From: Oxyruncus cristatus
Lineage: Eukaryota > Chordata > Aves > Passeriformes > Cotingidae
Direction of reading: 5' to 3'
Assembly: GCA_013399855.1 (NCBI GenBank)
Contig: VXAY01004345.1
Location: 145,095-209,094 of the forward strand
Length of the DNA stretch: 64,000 nt
The translations under genes were made by a program, and so were the position numbers. This document shows, piece by piece, positions 61,701 to 64,000 of this stretch; positions within the stretch are counted from its first letter, which is position 1, and each line of letters opens with the position of its first letter. The notes under the pieces were generated by a model. It was given only the letters and a program-made list of their open reading frames with translations. It was not told where the DNA came from and did not search any database.

Positions 61701-63997
61701 CCCACAGTGCCCTACATTTCCACCTGCTCACCATTACACTTAGAGCCTCTTTCACATCACCCTGGCCTGATGGTCACCTTTTTCACCTGTGCTGTGGGCA
61801 CGTTCTCTTTTCCCCGTCATCTCCACTGGAAGACAAGCAGATGACCGAGTCATCTGCAGTGAGGACATGCTAATCCCTGGGAACAGAGAACCCCAGACCA
61901 AGTAACGCAGGTGCTGAGCTGGCATCTCCCAGTTCCCTTGAAGCAGCAGTAATAACAGGATTTAATGCAACCGCATGAATCAAATCTCCAGCACTTAATC
62001 CTGTTCTGCTCCTCAAGTTCTGCTCAACTGAGTTCTTGAACTGAAGCTGTTTCTTCCCTGAGCTCTCCTGATGGCATGTCCTGGCTTGTCTTTCCTAATA
62101 GAGAGAAAAATGTTGGGTACAAAAATAAACATCTCAAATTTAACTGAACTGCCTCTTTTCAGCATTTCATCAGTGCCTGTTTTCCTAGTTTTGAAACCAA
62201 ATTCTGTATTTTTTCCAAATGTCCATGACAATTTTAAAACAAAACAAGTATCCTTCTTTTCCATCTGGCTTACAGATGGGAACCTGGCACTTGGTTTCCA
62301 TCTCTGGATGTGCTGTTGCCTCTCTGGCACGCCCCAGGCCTTGTGGCAAACCCCACTAGTGCGTCCCATCCGGATCCCACATGGAATGCTCTTGTTTGGC
62401 ATCTACCAACACAAGTTATTTACTGTTCATTAAGAAGGAATCCCATTTCTCCTCCTTTTGCTTTATTTACTGCCTCTCTCAGAGCAAGCACTAACTCCAC
62501 ACCAGAGACTATGAATTCACAGACACCCCAGGATAAACTGGCCTCCCTCTGGCAGTGAGTGTGGCACTGTCTTTGCCAGTGGTGGCTACCAGGCACTCAC
62601 CAGGCAGCCGTGCCAGCCCACAGGCTACAGCTGGGCACGTGTGTGGGCAGCACCCAGGCTGCTGCTACAGTGCACCCCTGGCCAGCATCTCCCCACACCT
62701 TGAGCTGGTGTCGTGAGGGATCCCCAACTGCCAGCACAACGGCAGGAGGTGGCACACGTGCCAGGGACTTGGCTTTGGGCAGGTGAGAGGAGGTTGGCAT
62801 CCCATGTCCTGCCCTCCCAGCATGTGGCTGAGTCCACCTCTGCACACCCCAGCCCAGACCCTCCTCCCGTGTCCCAGGGCACAGAGCCCTCACCTCTCCT
62901 TTCCTGGCTGTGCCACCATGCAATGTGTTCTGGTGGCAGACGTTGCTGAGTCACAGGACTCGTGAGGAGGGTTACACACACCCCCCCCCTGCCATGCACC
63001 CGAGGGTGAGCCATCAGTGCGTGACCAGCGCAGCCCTTGGCTACCTGAGGGCCCGCGCAGCCTGCCAGCGGCCAAGTCCAAGCATTGCCCGGCAGGAGGG
63101 TGAGCCCGTTATTCCCGGGAACGCCTTACACAACGCAGCAGAGCAGCAGCAGTCCTGCAGCAGCAGCGGAATCATTCTCCTTCTCTGACAGAGCTCCACG
63201 CTCCCTGCCCGCACGGGCAAAGGCAAAACAGCACGACCCTGCCACCACACCGCCAAACAAGCGCTTGTGTGACCTGTCACCGCTGGGGTTCCCACAAGAC
63301 ACCCCGTACAAACGATGCCCCTGCAGAGCCTTACAGACCCTGCCTGGCTGGCCCGGGTCAGGCTCCGGCCAGAGCGACAGAGCACCCGCCTCGCACCAAC
63401 CCACCCATCCCAGCACTGACGACCACCGAGAGCACCGGCAGGACACAGGCTGCGGGGCCAGCGAGAGCCCACCCTGCCCTAGCCCCAGCCAGGCTGGCTG
63501 CGTGTTCACCGGAACGTGTCCGCGTCCCCTTCTCCGCTGCACCGAGAAGGAACAACCCCATCACATACACACTTTACCGGGACGGTCTGCGTGTGGCAGA
63601 AGGAAACTATCGGGCTTCTATTTTCAGCCTCTGCCTCTCCCTCCACACAAACCTCTCTCCGAGCGAAAACAAGCTGGTAAACACAGCTGAGATGGCGAGG
63701 GCGAGAAGCTCCTCCAGCAACCTTCACCCCCGGCATCCCTCCCGCTCCCTTCAGCATCGTGCCCAGCCGGACCTGTCCCACAGGCGCTTCACCCGCTGGC
63801 TCCTGCTCCCTGTGCACCCGCCCCAAGGCAGAAGAAGCCACTCCAGGGCCGTGCACAGCCCGGGGTGGGATGTCCCAGCCCCGCGCACCTCGGTGACGAT
63901 GGTGGAGCGGTACACGTCCCGGCTGTACTCCCAGCCGTCCAGGCACGGCTCCTGCTCCAGCGCCTCCAGCTCCACGTCGGAGCCGGGCCGCAGCCCC
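43643..63997 (-). CDS. SLC22A4: SLC22A4 (OCTN1-like) organic cation/ergothioneine transporter, 10 exons, 5' end beyond window
   Basis: SLC22-family plasma-membrane transporter; the mammalian orthologue carries ergothioneine and organic cations. The CDS joins (minus strand) 63889-64000 (partial), 57877-57980, 56508-56662, 52813-52984, 50764-50890, 48636-48736, 47424-47638, 46517-46699, 44828-44963 and 43643-43718. All junctions are GT..AG. Exons 2-10 give 422 residues; with a 131-codon exon 1 this would be about 553, against 551 in human OCTN1. OCTN1 assignment rests on [43 protein letters not shown] and the tail with [10 protein letters not shown]. Oddities are YNVELYPT in place of the family YTAELYPT, a Cys codon (TGT) where human OCTN1 has Trp at the exon 9/10 junction, and a TPL C-terminus instead of TAF. 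The start codon is outside the window. Confidence 0.93.
43719..44827 (-). other. SLC22A4: SLC22A4 intron 9
   Basis: 1.1 kb, plain. Intron 8 (44964-46516, 1.55 kb) is also without recognised repeats; intron 7 (46700-47423) holds only the T-rich tract. Confidence 0.8.
44828..44963 (-). CDS. SLC22A4: SLC22A4 exon 9
   Basis: 136 nt. Encodes [20 protein letters not shown], helix 12 and [11 protein letters not shown], with TG of a split codon before donor GTAAGG. Read straight through, a TAA would follow at once, but the donor and exon 10 show this is a splice junction. Confidence 0.94.
46517..46699 (-). CDS. SLC22A4: SLC22A4 exon 8
   Basis: 183 nt. Encodes [40 protein letters not shown] and [24 protein letters not shown] and SIIAPY are OCTN1 features. 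The NV in YNVELYPT departs from the usual TA of SLC22 proteins. Donor GTGAGA. Confidence 0.94.
46828..46868. repeat. (GTTT)n / poly(T) low-complexity tract
   Basis: T-rich run with GTTT and GTTTT units in SLC22A4 intron 7, about 130 bp upstream of exon 8. Confidence 0.85.
47424..47638 (-). CDS. SLC22A4: SLC22A4 exon 7
   Basis: 215 nt. Encodes [20 protein letters not shown] and helices 8-9 ([45 protein letters not shown]). The YLNCFLSA and AWLLLR wording is OCTN1-like. Donor G|GTACAA. Confidence 0.94.
48636..48736 (-). CDS. SLC22A4: SLC22A4 exon 6
   Basis: 101 nt. Encodes [20 protein letters not shown], including four CAG-encoded Gln in the cytoplasmic loop, and the start of helix 7 ([10 protein letters not shown]). 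Acceptor TTCCTTCAG, donor TG|GTAAGG. Confidence 0.94.
48737..50763 (-). other. SLC22A4: SLC22A4 intron 5
   Basis: 2.0 kb, no recognised repeat. Intron 4 (50891-52812, 1.9 kb) and intron 6 (47639-48635, 1.0 kb) likewise show nothing specific. Confidence 0.85.
50764..50890 (-). CDS. SLC22A4: SLC22A4 exon 5
   Basis: 127 nt. Encodes [19 protein letters not shown] and [16 protein letters not shown], ending FNTAE. Acceptor TTTATTGCAG, donor GAG|GTATGT. Confidence 0.94.
52813..52984 (-). CDS. SLC22A4: SLC22A4 exon 4
   Basis: 172 nt. Contains [18 protein letters not shown] and helices 5-6 ([19 protein letters not shown]). It shares a near-identical block with SLC22A5 exon 4, while the adjoining 30 bp is strongly diverged. 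Donor TG|GTGAGT. Confidence 0.95.
52985..56507 (-). other. SLC22A4: SLC22A4 intron 3
   Basis: 3.5 kb. Contains the 25-bp tandem repeat at 53264 and a GC-rich part at 54.5-56 kb. Intron 2 (56663-57876) is plain. Confidence 0.85.
53264..53337. repeat. 25-bp tandem repeat, three copies
   Basis: Unit begins CCCCAGGACACAGCCTGCTC. Three practically perfect copies in SLC22A4 intron 3. Confidence 0.9.
56508..56662 (-). CDS. SLC22A4: SLC22A4 exon 3
   Basis: 155 nt. Encodes [19 protein letters not shown], then helices 3-4 ending [11 protein letters not shown]. Acceptor TTACCAAAG, donor G|GTATGA. Confidence 0.94.
57877..57980 (-). CDS. SLC22A4: SLC22A4 exon 2
   Basis: 104 nt. Encodes [19 protein letters not shown] and helix 2 to QLSD, with AG left for the Arg codon. 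Acceptor CTTGCAG, donor AG|GTAATG. Confidence 0.94.
57981..63888 (-). other. SLC22A4: SLC22A4 intron 1
   Basis: 5.9 kb. Increasingly GC-rich from 62.5 kb toward exon 1. No CR1 fragment was recognised and open frames here look like chance. Confidence 0.85.
63040..63888 (-). promoter_or_regulatory. CpG-rich 5' end of SLC22A4 intron 1
   Basis: GC- and CpG-rich DNA next to SLC22A4 exon 1, in the first intron. Probably the edge of the promoter CpG island, whose centre lies beyond the window. Confidence 0.4.
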
Positions 63998-64000
63998 AGC
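63889..64000 (-). CDS. SLC22A4: SLC22A4 exon 1, 3' part (runs off window)
   Basis: Encodes the end of the large extracellular loop ([23 protein letters not shown]) with donor GAG|GTGCGC. The right edge of the window cuts the exon. It is identical over all shared bases to the SLC22A5 exon 1 fragment. Confidence 0.88.

Noticed and set aside
63085..63690. 201-codon plus-strand open frame
   Set aside because: Lies in the CpG-rich part of SLC22A4 intron 1; no domain, and overlapping frames on the other strand are similar in length.
1..64000. CRISPR arrays, bacterial operons, phage or plasmid functions
   Set aside because: No such structure was seen; spliced exons and CR1 repeats show vertebrate nuclear DNA.

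Overview
The window looks like bird nuclear DNA. It carries many decayed fragments of CR1 LINE retrotransposons, the typical avian repeat, with their diagnostic 3' ends. It also has long introns with GT..AG splice sites and CpG-rich promoter regions. Nothing bacterial, plasmid-like or phage-like was seen. The species cannot be fixed from the sequence alone.

The two recognisable genes are a head-to-tail pair of organic cation/carnitine transporters of the SLC22 (OCTN) branch of the major facilitator superfamily, both on the minus strand. SLC22A4 (OCTN1-like) lies upstream: exon 1 runs off the right edge at 64000 and the stop is at 43643. SLC22A5 (OCTN2-like) lies downstream: exon 1 is cut by an assembly gap at 39239-39844 and the stop is at 17790. 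I placed all ten exons of each gene (exon 1 partial in both). Exons 2-9 have identical lengths in the two paralogues (104, 155, 172, 127, 101, 215, 183 and 136 nt), so the phases match throughout. Paralogue assignment rests on the C-terminal halves and tails. The order SLC22A4 then SLC22A5 is the one known from human.

Layout: 1-11.6 kb is intergenic with CR1 fragments, a perfect 14-bp tandem repeat and no recognisable gene. At 11.64-12.22 kb there is a CpG island holding a triple GAAANN interferon-response-like element and outward-facing splice-donor-like sites on both strands; it is probably a promoter of an unidentified transcript. 12.2-14.05 kb is intergenic with a long CR1 fragment. 14.06-17.79 kb is the probable long SLC22A5 3' UTR. 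SLC22A5 exons run from 17.8 to 39.2 kb. The gap and a (GATGG)n repeat sit at the SLC22A5 5' end. About 41.3-43.6 kb is the probable SLC22A4 3' UTR, and SLC22A4 fills the rest.

Both products are predicted 12-helix plasma-membrane transporters. In known vertebrates OCTN2 is the sodium-dependent carnitine importer and OCTN1 moves ergothioneine and organic cations. Both predicted tails end in a possible PDZ-binding motif (TAF in SLC22A5, TPL in SLC22A4).

The most notable signals are: a 124-bp perfect identity between the two exon 1 ends that stops at the gap (recent gene conversion or misassembly); a sharply mosaic exon 4 that suggests gene conversion; the interferon-type element in the orphan CpG island; and unusual substitutions in a conserved SLC22A4 motif. 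I saw no sign of a wholly new biological system.
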